Assembly: GCF_003268675.1 (NCBI RefSeq)
Contig: NZ_CP029378.1
Location: 2,170,001-2,234,000 of the forward strand
Direction: 5' to 3'
DNA: 64,000 nucleotides
Origin: Streptomyces bacillaris
GTDB lineage: Bacteria; Actinomycetota; Actinomycetes; Streptomycetales; Streptomycetaceae
Position 1 is the first letter of the stretch. Each line of letters opens with the position of its first letter. A model generated the notes under the pieces. That model was not told the origin of the DNA. It searched no databases and saw nothing but the letters and a program-made list of their open reading frames with translations. Position numbers and translations under genes: made by a program. Below, in pieces: positions 1 through 9,639 of this stretch.

Positions 1-660
1 GAACGCGGAGATGACGTCGACCCCGCAGCCGTACGGGATTCCGGCGACGACCGCGCCCGCCGCGAACACCTCCGGGTAGGCGGCCAGCAGCACCGAGGTC
101 ATCGCCCCGCCCGCCGAGAGCCCGGTGACCTGGGCGCGGGCCGGGTCGGTGCCGTACGCGGAGGTGGCGTGGGCGACCATCTGCCGGATCGAGGCGGCCT
201 CGCCCCGGCCGCGCCGGTTGTCGCCGGTCTGGAACCAGTTGAAGCACTTGTTGGCGTTGTTGGCGGTGGTGGTCTCGGCGTAGACGACCAGGAAGCCGTG
301 CCGGTCGGCGAAGGTGTTGAGCCCGGAGTTGTCGGCGTAGAGCTGCGCGCTCTGGGTGCAGCCGTGCAGGGCGACGACGACGGGGGCGTTCGCGGGGAGG
401 GCCGCGGGGCGGTGGACGTACATGGTCAGGGCGCCGGGGTTGGCGCCGAAGTTCGTGACCCGTTCAAGGGCGGCGGCCGCTGGGGGGACCGCCGCCCGGG
501 CCTCGGTGGCCGGGGCGACGAGCGCGGCTCCCGTGGCGAGGGTGACGGCGGCGGCGAGCGCGGCGACGAGGCGGCGCAGCAGACGGCCGCCGCCTCGCGG
601 CCGTCCGGTCCGTGCTGCTGGTGCCGGTGGTGCCGGGTGCGATGGCGTGACGTACGGCAA
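1..660 (-). CDS. Secreted PHB-depolymerase-family esterase, partial at left edge
   Basis: The N-terminal 220 residues of an extracellular alpha/beta-hydrolase of the short-chain PHB depolymerase/feruloyl esterase family; the C-terminus lies beyond position 1. Visible are an Arg-rich N-terminus and hydrophobic signal segment (about residues 25-55, ending in an ARA-like cleavage site), an oxyanion/start-of-core motif VALHGCTQ, a FNWF segment, and the nucleophile elbow GLSAGGAM carrying the catalytic Ser. The family cleaves esters of short hydroxyalkanoates, or aryl esters, outside the cell. I chose a TTG start at 660 because GGGAGGT lies 5 bases upstream and the signal peptide follows in the same frame; no better ATG or GTG is in range. 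The family assignment is firm, the substrate unknown. Confidence 0.85.
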   Translation of the reverse strand, partial: MPYVTPSHPAPPAPAARTGRPRGGGRLLRRLVAALAAAVTLATGAALVAPATEARAAVPPAAAALERVTNFGANPGALTMYVHRPAALPANAPVVVALHGCTQSAQLYADNSGLNTFADRHGFLVVYAETTTANNANKCFNWFQTGDNRRGRGEAASIRQMVAHATSAYGTDPARAQVTGLSAGGAMTSVLLAAYPEVFAAGAVVAGIPYGCGVDVISAF

Positions 661-751
661 CGTGACCTCCCGTGGTCCGGCGGCGGCACCGTCGGACAGC
701 GCCGCCGAGGTCCGTCACCGTAGGAAGCACGCGGCGGGCCGGGTAATGGCG

Positions 752-808
752 GTGCGCGCCACAACCCGGCCCGGAAGGGGGCGCCGCCACCCGTTGTGGG
801 GGCGCGCG
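752..808 (-). terminator. Hairpin downstream of the CoA-transferase genes
   Basis: GCGCGCCACAAC near 755 is complementary, apart from a short G bulge, to GTTGTGG...CGCGC near 793-808. This gives a long GC-rich hairpin just past the stop of the CoA-transferase B gene. There is no T tract, as is common in Streptomyces. Inferred terminator. Confidence 0.35.
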
Positions 809-815
809 CCCGCTG

Positions 816-1535
816 CTACGGACGTACGGGCCCCGACGCCGGACGCACGGTCTCCGGCGGCAGCCGTACGGTCTCCGAGGCCGGACGTACGGCCTCCGGC
901 ACCAGCCGTACGGTCAGCTCCGCGCCCGTGGCCGCCCGGATCTCGTCGACGGTCACCCCGGGGGCCGGCTCCCGCAGCACGAAGCCGTCGACGGTGATGT
1001 CCAGGACCGCGAGATCGGTGACGACCCGGTGGACGACGCCCCGGCCGGTGAGGGGGAGCGTGCACTCCTCCACCAGCTTCGGTGAGCCGTCGCGCGCGGT
1101 GTGTTCGGTCACCACGATGACGTGCCGGGCGCCGTGGACGAGGTCCATGGCCCCGCCCATCCCCTTGACCACCTTGCCCGGGATCACCCAGTTCGCCAGG
1201 TCCCCGGTGGCGGAGACCTGCATGGCCCCCAGGACCGCCACATCGATATGGCCGCCCCGGATCATCGCGAAGGAGAGCGCGGAGTCGACGCAGGAGGCGC
1301 CGGGGAGGAGGGTCACGGTTTCCTTGCCCGCGTTGATGAGGTCGGGCAGGACCTCGCTCTCCTCGGGGTAAGGGCCCACGCCCAGCAGGCCGTTCTCCGA
1401 GTGGATCACCACCTCCACGCCCTCGGGCAGGAAGTTGGGGATCAGGGTCGGCAGACCGATGCCGAGGTTGACGTAACTGCCGTCGACCAGTTCGCGGGCG
1501 GCTCGGGCCGCCAACTGCTCACGCGTCAGCGCCAT
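816..1535 (-). CDS. CoA-transferase family I, subunit B
   Basis: Beta subunit (239 aa) of a family I CoA-transferase (succinyl-CoA:3-ketoacid / acetoacetate / 3-oxoadipate type). Such enzymes move CoA between a short acyl-CoA and a 3-oxoacid through a glutamyl-CoA intermediate. The motif [10 protein letters not shown] near residues 45-55 contains the Glu that carries CoA in this family; it follows the usual N-terminal RAARELVDG...NLGIGLPT segment. The ATG at 1535 follows the subunit A stop by one base (TGAAATG), so the pair is translationally coupled. The last 20-25 residues form an extra Pro/Arg/Thr-rich tail (repeats of the type ETVRP). Family certain; substrate choice (ato, sco or pcaIJ) cannot be settled from sequence alone. 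Confidence 0.93.
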   Translation of the reverse strand: MALTREQLAARAARELVDGSYVNLGIGLPTLIPNFLPEGVEVVIHSENGLLGVGPYPEESEVLPDLINAGKETVTLLPGASCVDSALSFAMIRGGHIDVAVLGAMQVSATGDLANWVIPGKVVKGMGGAMDLVHGARHVIVVTEHTARDGSPKLVEECTLPLTGRGVVHRVVTDLAVLDITVDGFVLREPAPGVTVDEIRAATGAELTVRLVPEAVRPASETVRLPPETVRPASGPVRP

Positions 1536-1536
1536 T

Positions 1537-2307
1537 TCAGGCCTCCACACGTACGGTACGGCGCTCGACGCGCTTCTCGGCCCACGGGTCGCCCGGCTCG
1601 ACGGGGACGACCCGCTGGACGAAGATCCCGGGCAGGTGGATGTCGTCGGGGGCGAGTTCGCCGGGCTCGACCAGCTCCTCCACCTCCGCGACCGTAACGC
1701 GTCCGGCCATCGCGGCCAGGGGGTTGAAGTTACGGGCGGAGGAGTGGAAGCGGAGGTTGCCGTGCCGGTCCCCGACGGCCGCCCGGACCAGGGCGAAATC
1801 GGTGGTGATGCCCTCCTCCAGGAGGTGTGCCCGGCCGTCGAAGACCCGCCGCTCCCGGGGCGGTGAGGCGACGGCGACCGAGCCGTCGGCCCCGTACCGC
1901 CAGGGCAGTCCGCCCTCCTCGATCCAGGTGCCCGCACCGGCCGGGGTGTAGAACGCCGGGATGCCGGAGCCACCGGCCCGCAGCCGCTCCGCCAGGGTGC
2001 CCTGCGGGACCAGCTCCACCTCCAGCTCCCCGTGCAGGTACTGCCGGGCGAACTCCTTGTTCTCCCCCACGTACGAGCTGGTCATCCGGGCGATCAGCCC
2101 CGCCCGCAGCAGCAGCCCGAGGCCCCAGTCGTCCACCCCGCAGTTGTTGGACACCACCCGCAGCCCGCCCGCGCCCCGCTCCAGCAGGGCGTGGATCAGC
2201 ACGCCGGGGATGCCGCAGAGCCCGAACCCACCGACCGCCAGGGACGCTCCCGGCCCCACGTCCGCGACCGCGTCCGCCGGGTCGGCGACCACCTTGTCCC
2301 TACTCAT
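1537..2307 (-). CDS. CoA-transferase family I, subunit A
   Basis: Alpha subunit (256 aa) of the same enzyme. The CoA-binding glycine-rich motif GGFGLCGIP sits near residue 25, followed by the typical NNCG...GLLL and YVGENKEF segments. I start at the ATG at 2307 (MSRDKV) because GGGAGG lies 8 bases upstream; an in-frame ATG 7 codons earlier lacks that spacing. The two subunits form a bicistronic operon that reads away from the injection-system ATPase gene, with about 150 bases between them, and need not be related to it. Likely role: use of acetoacetate or another 3-oxoacid in the cytoplasm. Confidence 0.93.
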   Translation of the reverse strand: MSRDKVVADPADAVADVGPGASLAVGGFGLCGIPGVLIHALLERGAGGLRVVSNNCGVDDWGLGLLLRAGLIARMTSSYVGENKEFARQYLHGELEVELVPQGTLAERLRAGGSGIPAFYTPAGAGTWIEEGGLPWRYGADGSVAVASPPRERRVFDGRAHLLEEGITTDFALVRAAVGDRHGNLRFHSSARNFNPLAAMAGRVTVAEVEELVEPGELAPDDIHLPGIFVQRVVPVEPGDPWAEKRVERRTVRVEA

Positions 2308-2461
2308 CCATCGGCCCTCCCGCCGCATCGACTGCGCACGAGACTAGGAACGGGCGACGGGGTACGGCGATGGCGTCCGGCCACACATCGCCGCCGACCC
2401 GGGTGGTGGCCGCGGCGGGGTCCGGCCCCGGGGGTCCGCCGCCCCGTACGGCCGCCGGATC

Positions 2462-4621
2462 CTACCGCCCCGCGCGCGCCCGCTCCTTTGCCAGCCACGG
2501 GCCGAACTCGCTCTCCAGCACCAGCCGTCCCAGCTTCCGGTACTCCTGGAGCACCGCCGTGACGAGCTGGTCCATGGTCAGCGGGGACCGGGACTCGGCG
2601 GCGAGGTAGGCGGCGGTCACCGCGCAGGCCCGGATCGAGCCGCCCGCCAGCTCGAAGCGGCCGGCGCAGAACTCCAGGTCGAGCGCGGGGTCGCGGGGGA
2701 TAGCGGTGCCCAGGCAGCGGTCCCAGAGGGCCAGGCGCTGTTCGGCGTCCGGCATGGGGAACTCCGCGATCACGTCGAGGCGGCGGGTGAACGCCTCGTC
2801 CAGGTTGGCCCGGAGGTTGGTGGTGAGCACCGCGATCCCGTCGAAGGACTCCATGCGCTGGAGGAGGTACGCGGACTCCATGTTGGCGTGCTTGTCATGG
2901 GCGTCCTTGACCTGCGAGCGCTTGCCGAAGATCGCGTCGGCCTCGTCGAAGAGCAGGATGCCGTTGACGTCCGACGCCTCGACGAAGATCCGCTCCAGGT
3001 TCTTCTCGGTCTCCCCGATGTACTTGTCCACCACCGTGGAGAGGTCGACGACGTACAGCTCCATGCCCAGGTCCCGGGCGACGACCTCGGCCGACATGGT
3101 CTTGCCCGTGCCGGACTCGCCCGCGAACATCGCGATGACCCCGCGCCCCCGGCCCCCGCCCGGCCGCATCCCCCACTGCCCGAGCACCTGTTCGCGGTGG
3201 CGGGCGCGGAGGGCGAGTTCGGTGAGCTGGGTGCGGGTGGCCGGGGGCAGCACCAGGTCGTCCCAGCCGACGGCGGGTTCGATGCGGCGGGCGAGCCGCT
3301 CCAGACCGGCGCCGTTCTGGGCCCGGACCGCCGCGCGCAGGTCGTCCGCGTGGACCGGCCGCCGCTCCGCCAGCGCCAGCCGGGAGGCGACGGTGGCGGC
3401 CTTGCGCAGCTGGTCGGAGTCGAGCCGGTAGGAGGCGGTGGCCTCGATCAGGTGGTCGTCGGCCGTCGCCTCCGCCTCCGGCAGCCCGACGGTCCTGGCC
3501 GCCTCCGCGAGCGCCTGCCGCCACTGGTGGGACGCGCCGGTCGGGCCCGGGGGCAGCACGGCGACCGGGACGGGGCTGTCCGGGGTCCAGAGCGGGTCCC
3601 AGTTCTTCTTCCCGTACGCGATCAGGGGCGTGCCGCTCACCGCCGTACAGAGGGAGGCCAACAAGCGGGCACCCTCCGGGCGTTCGGGGGCCAGCGCTTC
3701 GAGCGGGCCGAGGACGACACCGCCGTGGGCGAGGCGGGCCTCGGTGGCCAGCGCCCGGACCAGCTCGCCGGTCCGTTCCCCGGCTGCCGCGAGGGCGGCG
3801 ATGTCGACGACGAGCGGGCGGCGGCCCACGGCCCCGAGCGCCTCGACGGCCAGCCCTGAGGGGTCGCCGCCCCGGTCGAGCAGATGCACCAGACCGCTGC
3901 CGGTGGCGAGGGCGGCGGCGATGCGGCGGGCTTCGGGGCGGTCGTCCCGGGGGTCGGCAGGGGCGGGCACCTGGACCAGGCCGCGCAGCCTTCCGTCCGG
4001 TTCGTCGTCGCCGAGGAGATGGGCGGTGACCCGGTCGGGGGCCCTCAACGTGCGGGAGAGCAGGGGCCGTTCGAGGTCCGTGATCTCCAGCAGGCCGCCC
4101 GCCACGAGCGGGGCGGAGGGCTGGAAGCGGAATCGGCCGGAGCCCGCGGCGGGCAGCCCGCAGAGTTCCAGCGCCAGGCCGATGGCGGGCCTGCGGCGGG
4201 TCAGGTCGTCGTTGAGGTAGCCGTAGAGGCGCTCGAAACGGGGGTCGATGTCCGGCGCCATCGCGACCAGCAGGAGTTCGACGTCGAGCGGGACGAGGCC
4301 GAAGCTCCGGGCCAGCCGGTCGAGCCGGGAGCCGGGGTGCGGGGCAGGGGCCGATGGGGCGGTCAACTGCTCTGTCACGTACGGGAGTTGGTCCACGCGG
4401 TAGGCAGGTACCGGCGCGAACGCGTCCCGCGACTCCAGGATGCGTTCCACCGCCTCGGGCGTGAGGTACTGCCCCCGGTACGGGTCGTCCGGTTCCGGGT
4501 CGGTGGCGCGGCGGGCCGCCACCGCGTGGCGGACCCGCTCCTCGACGCGGGCCAGCCGCTCCCAGAGGATCTCGACATCCATCGCCTCCGGGACCGCTGG
4601 TGCGCTCTCGGTCACCGTCAT
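2462..4621 (-). CDS. CIS-associated AAA+ ATPase (Pvc15/Afp15/Cis15-like)
   Basis: A 719-residue ATPase with a long N-terminal part and a C-terminal CDC48/FtsH-type AAA+ module. The Walker A motif GESGTGKT is near residues 499-506 and the Walker B motif ILLFDEAD near 553-560; LTTNL and an arginine-rich stretch (sensor and finger region) follow. Proteins of this build are a constant part of contractile injection-system loci (Afp15, PVC15), where they are thought to help assembly; that role is known from the family, not visible here. The ATG at 4621 overlaps the stop of the Pvc16-like gene (ATGA), so the two are coupled. It is the last gene of the leftward arm. Confidence 0.93.
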   Translation of the reverse strand: MTVTESAPAVPEAMDVEILWERLARVEERVRHAVAARRATDPEPDDPYRGQYLTPEAVERILESRDAFAPVPAYRVDQLPYVTEQLTAPSAPAPHPGSRLDRLARSFGLVPLDVELLLVAMAPDIDPRFERLYGYLNDDLTRRRPAIGLALELCGLPAAGSGRFRFQPSAPLVAGGLLEITDLERPLLSRTLRAPDRVTAHLLGDDEPDGRLRGLVQVPAPADPRDDRPEARRIAAALATGSGLVHLLDRGGDPSGLAVEALGAVGRRPLVVDIAALAAAGERTGELVRALATEARLAHGGVVLGPLEALAPERPEGARLLASLCTAVSGTPLIAYGKKNWDPLWTPDSPVPVAVLPPGPTGASHQWRQALAEAARTVGLPEAEATADDHLIEATASYRLDSDQLRKAATVASRLALAERRPVHADDLRAAVRAQNGAGLERLARRIEPAVGWDDLVLPPATRTQLTELALRARHREQVLGQWGMRPGGGRGRGVIAMFAGESGTGKTMSAEVVARDLGMELYVVDLSTVVDKYIGETEKNLERIFVEASDVNGILLFDEADAIFGKRSQVKDAHDKHANMESAYLLQRMESFDGIAVLTTNLRANLDEAFTRRLDVIAEFPMPDAEQRLALWDRCLGTAIPRDPALDLEFCAGRFELAGGSIRACAVTAAYLAAESRSPLTMDQLVTAVLQEYRKLGRLVLESEFGPWLAKERARAGR

Positions 4622-5328
4622 CGCGCCGCACTCCCCCGCTTGCGCCGCCCCGGCGGCAGTTGCCTCTCCCGCTCGGCCGCGAAGCCGTCCGCCGGCAGGT
4701 CGCCGTCCGCCCCCTCGTACCGCAGCCGGCGGCCCGGGTCGTCGCCCGCCGTACCGTCCACGGCGGGCGCGGCCTTCATCACCAGGCCCTCGGTGACCGG
4801 CGGTCCGGCCGGGGCGCGTTCCCCGGCGAGCGGGGCGAGGACGCGCAGGTCGATCGCGGCCTTCAGCTCGCCGCCGAGCGCGGACCAGACGTCGGAGGCG
4901 GACGGGCCGTCGGTGCGCGGGCCAGCCGCCTCCAGCTCGACGGTGAGGCCGAGTTCGGCGAGGCTGCCGGTCAACATGCTTGCTGGCAGTACGTCATGGC
5001 GCATCAGGCAGCGCAACACCTCGGAGAGCAGCCGGTGTTCGTCCTGCGGGCGGTTGGTCCAGGCGGTGACCAGATAGGTCAGCTCGAACCAGCGGGGCGG
5101 GGTGCGCCAGCCGATGACCATCCCGTTCTCGTCGTGCTCCTCGGCCGTGCCGGTCCGCCGTCGGCCCGCGTTCTCGCGGATGCCGTGCAGGAAGATGCTG
5201 ATGGTCGGGGCGTTGCGGCGGGCCGACCAGTCCTTGGTGGGCGCGTCGAAGACCAGGTCGACCCCGCTCTCCTGGAGTCCGGCGTCGACCAGCAACAGCC
5301 GCAGCCCTTCGTCGACTTCGTGGATCAT
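4618..5328 (-). CDS. Pvc16/DUF4255 family protein
   Basis: A 236-residue protein whose N-terminal 170 residues match the DUF4255 (Pvc16 N-terminal) pattern: MIHEVDEGLR, then a region with PTISIFL and a RWFELTYLVTAW segment, then LL.EVLRCLMRHDVLP. In PVC- and Afp-type systems the matching protein caps the distal end of the tail; that job is carried over by family. The last 60 residues are charged and of low complexity, ending in an Arg/Lys-rich tail. The start at 5328 overlaps the stop of the beta-propeller gene by ATGA, and its own stop overlaps the ATPase start, so three genes form one coupled operon. Confidence 0.9.
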   Translation of the reverse strand: MIHEVDEGLRLLLVDAGLQESGVDLVFDAPTKDWSARRNAPTISIFLHGIRENAGRRRTGTAEEHDENGMVIGWRTPPRWFELTYLVTAWTNRPQDEHRLLSEVLRCLMRHDVLPASMLTGSLAELGLTVELEAAGPRTDGPSASDVWSALGGELKAAIDLRVLAPLAGERAPAGPPVTEGLVMKAAPAVDGTAGDDPGRRLRYEGADGDLPADGFAAERERQLPPGRRKRGSAAR

Positions 5329-8300
5329 CGGCGGATCACCTCGTCCGGCGGGGTGATGGTGCCGAGCACCACGAGGAAGTCGGTGGTGACCGGGGAGAAG
5401 CCGGGGCCCTTCGCCGTGATCGTGCGCGGACCCGTCCGATCCTTGGGCAGGATCAGCAGCTGGGCGATGAACGTGCCGTCCGGGTTGGGGAAGGTCGGCG
5501 CGGCGGCCGCCGTGAGGCCCGGGTTCCAGCTGAGCTTCACGGGCGCCCCCGGCGGGAAGTCCTTGCCGCGCACCGAGGTGACGAAGCCGGGCTTGCCGAC
5601 GGCGGGCACCGAGACGATCCGGGGCTGGAGGATGCGCAGCGGGATGCGGGAGACGTTGTCGCTCCGGTCCGCGTCCGTGCCGGTGGTGGTGAGGGTGGCC
5701 GTGATGGTGGTGCGCAGGGCGCGGTCCGGGGAGAGGACGACGCGTACGACGGTGGACGCGCCGGGCGCCAGGTCGGGCAGCGCGCACTGCCCGGCCGTGC
5801 AGCCTGCGGGGAGCGGGCCCGCCGGGATGTTCCCGGGGAGCCCGAGGCGGAGCCGCAGGCCGGTGGCGAAGGCGTTCGCGCCGTTGCGCACGGTGTACGT
5901 GACGACGACCTTGCCGCCGACGTACCCGGGGCTGGGCTGGGCCCGCACCACGACTCCGGGACCGGCCAGGGGCGCGGGCGGGAGCGGGGCCGGGGGGCGC
6001 GGGGCGGGCGGGCGCGGTGACGGCGGCGGGGGCGGGACGGGCGCGGTGGTGGTGGGCGTGGGGGTCGGGGTGGGCGGCGCCGTGGTCGGCGGGGGCGTGG
6101 GAGGCGTCGGGGTCGGGGTGGGCGGTGTCGGGGTCGGGGTCGGCGGGGGGACGTCCTGGACCGGTACGAGGGTGCCGGTGGCGTTGTCCGTCGGGTTCGG
6201 GTCGAGCACGGCGCCGGTGACGGACCAGCCGACCGGCTGGTCGCCCCGGGTCACACCGGTCAGCCGGGCGGTGATCTCCACGCTCGCGCCGGGCGGGACG
6301 GTGCCCAGGTCGCACTGGGGTGAACCCGCCCCGCAGCTGCCGGATGCGGTGGTCAGCTCCTCCAGCCGTACGCCGGGCGGGGCGTCGGCCGTGAACGTGG
6401 TGCGGGGCGAGGGCGAGGGGCCGCGGTTGACCACCGTGACGGTCACCTCGACCGAGGAGCCGACCTCCACGGCGGGCCCGGTGGGCGGGGCGGTCACGGC
6501 GAGGTCGACGGACTGCTGGTAGCTGGGCTCCTTCTGGCGTCCGGCGTGGTCGTTCTCCAGGGGCGTCAGCTCTCCGGAGGCGAGGTCGAGGACGGAGAGC
6601 TGCTCCATCGAGTTGACCGGCTGCTCCCGCCGGGAGGTGAGCACAAGGTGGCTGCCGTCCGGGGACCAGGCCACGTCGCGGGGCTGGAAGGGGCCGGTGG
6701 CCGTGGTGTCGGGGATCTGCTGGTCGCAGCCGTCGGGGTTGTCCCGCTGGGAGGAGGGGAGCACGACCCGGCAGCCGCCGCCGCGCAGCGGCTTGATCAG
6801 GACGCCCGCCCGCTCGTTGATCCGGCCGCCGCCGTCCTTGCGGTTGAAGGCCACCCGCGTACCGTCCGGGGAGAACGCCGGGCTGTCGTCGATGACTTCG
6901 CAGTCGCCGTAGCAGATGGTGGAGCTGAGGTCGCGCTGCTGGTCGAGCCGGTCCGCCGGGACGGTCCAGATGTGCTTGTTGCCGCCGTGGCCGTTGATCA
7001 CCTGCGTACGGGTGAAGGCGAGGTTGAGGCCGTCGGAGGACCAGGTCGGCTGGGCGTCGCCGCCCTGCTGCTGGCCCTCGGGCGGGCGGATCTCGTCGAG
7101 GATCGCGCCGGTGGCCACGTCGGCGATGAGGATGCGGCCGGGGCCCGCCGCCCCGCCGACGCCGCCGGGCGAGGTCCGGGTGAACGCCAGTTTCGTGCCG
7201 TCGGGCGAGAAGGTGGGATCGGTGTCCCAGTCGCGCTCGCCGCGTCCGGCGAGCGGCAGGGCGGCGCCGTTGGTGCCGTCGGCGTCGACCATCCAGATGC
7301 GCTGGATCCGGGCGTCGGCGGGGCCCTCGAAGCGGGTCACGACGATACGGCGGCCGTCGGGCGTGTAGTTCTGCCGCTCGGTCCACGGGTCGAAGCCGGG
7401 CGCCGGGGTGAACAGCGGGTCGTTCGCCGGGTCGGTGTTGGTTCGGGCGGCCGGGTCCTCGCGGAGGATGGTGAAGCCGAGGTCGCGGGGGTCGGAGCCG
7501 TCCTGCCGTACGTCCTGGAGCGTCACGGTGGTGGCCGCGTCGGCGGTGATCCGGGTGACGACGACGGAGCCGGAGTCCGGCGGGCCCAGCCAGGTGGGCG
7601 GGCCGACCTTGCGGTCCTCGGTGAGCAGTTGCTCCGGGGTCTCGTCGGTGAAGGCGGTCACCCGGTAGACGTGGTCGAAGTTGTCGCAGCCGCAGACGTG
7701 GAAGGGGCTGAGGAAGAGGAGCTGGTCGCCGTCGGGCAGCCAGGAGACCCCGTGGCTGCCCCACTCGGCGTGGCCGCCGACCAGCAGCGGCCGGTCGGTG
7801 CCGATGCCCTCGGTGACGCGGAGCCGGTTGCCCTTCTCCGGGTCGGGGTCGGTGATGTGGGTGTACGCGACCCGGGCGCGGTGGGTGTCGTCGTCGACCG
7901 GGTTCCAGGACGGGTCCTTGGCGTCGCCGGGCGGGCCGTCGCTGATCCGGGTCTGCGGGCCGCCGGCGAAGGCCCGCTCGTATATCTGCCAGCCGCGTGC
8001 GATGTCCCCGTCGCAGGCGTACGCGATGCGGCTGCCGTCCGGCGAGAAGGTCGGGGACTCCTCGTTGTCGGGAGTCGTGGTGAGCCGCCGCAGGTCCGAG
8101 CCGTCGATGCCGACCGCCCACAGGTCGCGCTGGGTGGCGCCGCCGGGGCCGCCGGGCTCGGCGGAGTCGAAGACCACCGTCCGCCCGTCCGGGGAGAGTT
8201 CGGGGTTGCCCGCGTCCCGGTCGGTGGTGAGTCTGCGTACGGTGCCGTCCGCGTCGCGCACGTACACCTGGGGGCGGACGCTGTCGCGGAGGCTGGTGAA

Positions 8301-8609
8301 GACGAGGACGTCACCGCGGGCGGAGGGGTCCTGGTCGTAGTGGGCGGGGCCGTCCCCGAAGAGCGGCGTGGTGGCCTTCGGGTCCGTGACCCGGCCGAGG
8401 CTACGGTGTTCCGTACCGGCGAAGGCGATCCGCCCGGCCTGCAGCGGGTCGTCGGCGGCCTCGGCGGCGACCGCCTGGCGCGCCCCCTGCGGAGCGGCGG
8501 CCGAGCCGACCACCAGCAGCGGCGCCAGCAGCACCACCGCGCCCGCCAGTCGGCCCCACCGGGAATGCTTCCACCGGGGTTGCTTCGCCGGGCCAGCAGT
8601 GCCGGTCAC
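5325..8609 (-). CDS. Large secreted TolB-like beta-propeller protein with CARDB-type domains
   Basis: A 1094-residue protein. After an N-terminal hydrophobic export signal (about residues 15-45) come many PD40/TolB-like blade repeats, recognisable by recurrent SPDG.(R/T).(V/A)F, SWLPDG and FSPDGTKLAFTR units, to about residue 690. A beta-sandwich like DUF11/CARDB follows (705-810), then a Pro/Thr-rich linker of PTPTP units (820-870), a second CARDB-like domain (880-975) and a C-terminal Ig-like domain. I start at the GTG at 8609, preceded by GAGGTGG; an ATG 14 codons upstream at 8651 is possible. It is translationally coupled to the Pvc16-like gene, so it is probably made with the injection system although it looks extracytoplasmic. 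It could bind cell wall or a surface polymer; the function is not known. Confidence 0.85.
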   Translation of the reverse strand: MTGTAGPAKQPRWKHSRWGRLAGAVVLLAPLLVVGSAAAPQGARQAVAAEAADDPLQAGRIAFAGTEHRSLGRVTDPKATTPLFGDGPAHYDQDPSARGDVLVFTSLRDSVRPQVYVRDADGTVRRLTTDRDAGNPELSPDGRTVVFDSAEPGGPGGATQRDLWAVGIDGSDLRRLTTTPDNEESPTFSPDGSRIAYACDGDIARGWQIYERAFAGGPQTRISDGPPGDAKDPSWNPVDDDTHRARVAYTHITDPDPEKGNRLRVTEGIGTDRPLLVGGHAEWGSHGVSWLPDGDQLLFLSPFHVCGCDNFDHVYRVTAFTDETPEQLLTEDRKVGPPTWLGPPDSGSVVVTRITADAATTVTLQDVRQDGSDPRDLGFTILREDPAARTNTDPANDPLFTPAPGFDPWTERQNYTPDGRRIVVTRFEGPADARIQRIWMVDADGTNGAALPLAGRGERDWDTDPTFSPDGTKLAFTRTSPGGVGGAAGPGRILIADVATGAILDEIRPPEGQQQGGDAQPTWSSDGLNLAFTRTQVINGHGGNKHIWTVPADRLDQQRDLSSTICYGDCEVIDDSPAFSPDGTRVAFNRKDGGGRINERAGVLIKPLRGGGCRVVLPSSQRDNPDGCDQQIPDTTATGPFQPRDVAWSPDGSHLVLTSRREQPVNSMEQLSVLDLASGELTPLENDHAGRQKEPSYQQSVDLAVTAPPTGPAVEVGSSVEVTVTVVNRGPSPSPRTTFTADAPPGVRLEELTTASGSCGAGSPQCDLGTVPPGASVEITARLTGVTRGDQPVGWSVTGAVLDPNPTDNATGTLVPVQDVPPPTPTPTPPTPTPTPPTPPPTTAPPTPTPTPTTTAPVPPPPPSPRPPAPRPPAPLPPAPLAGPGVVVRAQPSPGYVGGKVVVTYTVRNGANAFATGLRLRLGLPGNIPAGPLPAGCTAGQCALPDLAPGASTVVRVVLSPDRALRTTITATLTTTGTDADRSDNVSRIPLRILQPRIVSVPAVGKPGFVTSVRGKDFPPGAPVKLSWNPGLTAAAAPTFPNPDGTFIAQLLILPKDRTGPRTITAKGPGFSPVTTDFLVVLGTITPPDEVIRR

Positions 8610-8769
8610 GGCCCACCTCACAGTCTGTCGATGACACTCCACGCTCCACACTTCCTGTCGAGCATCGCGCCCGCGCGGGCAGGAGAACAGGCCCCGAGTA
8701 CCCGGAGCGGGGGAAGGGACCGCTGCCCTTTGCGGCGCTCCCCCACCCCCGACTCCGGTTCCGGGGTGC

Positions 8770-9639
8770 TCAGATCAGGCCGTGCCGCATCGCGTATCCC
8801 ACCGCGTGGGCGCGGTTGCGCAGGTCGAGCCGGGTCGCGACCTCGTGCAGCACGTTCTTGACGGTGCGTTCGGAGTACGAGGTCTTCTGCGCGATCTCCG
8901 CCGTGTCGTACCCCTCCGACACCAGCCGGATCATCTCCGCCTCGCGGGCGGTGAGGGTGGAGAGGGTGAGCCCGCGCGGGTCCAGGACGGTCCGCTGGAG
9001 GCTGCTGACATGGTCCAGGAGCTTGCCGAGCAGATCGCCGGGGAGGACGCCCTCGCCGTTGGCCATCGCCTTGACCAGATGGATCAGCCGGTCCTGGTCG
9101 GCCTCGCCGCGCCGCAGCACGGCGGCGACCCCGCACTCGATCATCGTCTGGAGCGCGCCCGACTCGAAGAAGCCGACGACGAGTCCGGTGCGGGTGGAGG
9201 TGTTGCGCTGGAGGCGGTGGAGGAGCTGGACGGTCTGGTCGTCCACCATGTCCACCACCACCAGGGAGACTTGGGCCCGGTCGGCCTCGGCCTCCGGTAT
9301 CAGCTCGATCTCCGGGCGCATACGGAGCTGGTGGATCATCCCGGTCTGGAGGATCAGGTCCTCCGCGTAGACCGCGACGGTGACCCGGCCGCCGGTGCCG
9401 GTTCCGGTGCCGGTCGCCGTTCCCGTACCGGTGGCTGTTCCCGTGCGTACTCCCGTGCCGGTGCGTGCGCCTATGCCCGTGACGGTGCTGGTGCCGGGGC
9501 CGGTCGAGGCGCCCGTGCCGGTGCTTGTGCTTGTGCTCGCGCCCGCGCCTGTCGCGTACCGGGCGGCCCGCTGGGCCGCGTCGGGCCTGCGGTACTGCCC
9601 GCGCTCGGTCGTCCTGCTCTTCGTCTCTGCCGTTGTCAT
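8770..9639 (-). CDS. LuxR-type regulator with degenerate receiver and low-complexity N-terminus
   Basis: A 289-residue regulator. The C-terminal 65 residues are a LuxR/GerE helix-turn-helix (LTAREAEMIRLVSEGY, IAQKTSYSERTVKNVL). The middle (about 88-200) is like a response-regulator receiver: the phosphoacceptor-like Asp is in VVVDM, but the usual N-terminal acidic pair is AED and the conserved Lys is replaced by Arg. Residues 29-86 are almost entirely Thr, Gly, Ser and Ala, encoded by imperfect GTGCCG/GTACCG-type repeats. No histidine kinase is adjacent. Its position between the two CIS arms, reading into the leftward operon, suggests it controls the cluster; that is inference. Confidence 0.88.
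   Translation of the reverse strand: MTTAETKSRTTERGQYRRPDAAQRAARYATGAGASTSTSTGTGASTGPGTSTVTGIGARTGTGVRTGTATGTGTATGTGTGTGGRVTVAVYAEDLILQTGMIHQLRMRPEIELIPEAEADRAQVSLVVVDMVDDQTVQLLHRLQRNTSTRTGLVVGFFESGALQTMIECGVAAVLRRGEADQDRLIHLVKAMANGEGVLPGDLLGKLLDHVSSLQRTVLDPRGLTLSTLTAREAEMIRLVSEGYDTAEIAQKTSYSERTVKNVLHEVATRLDLRNRAHAVGYAMRHGLI

Noticed and set aside
2895..4631. Long frame antisense-shifted over the ATPase gene
   Set aside because: Arg/Pro/Gly-rich composition, no ribosome site, and overlap with a gene of clear family.
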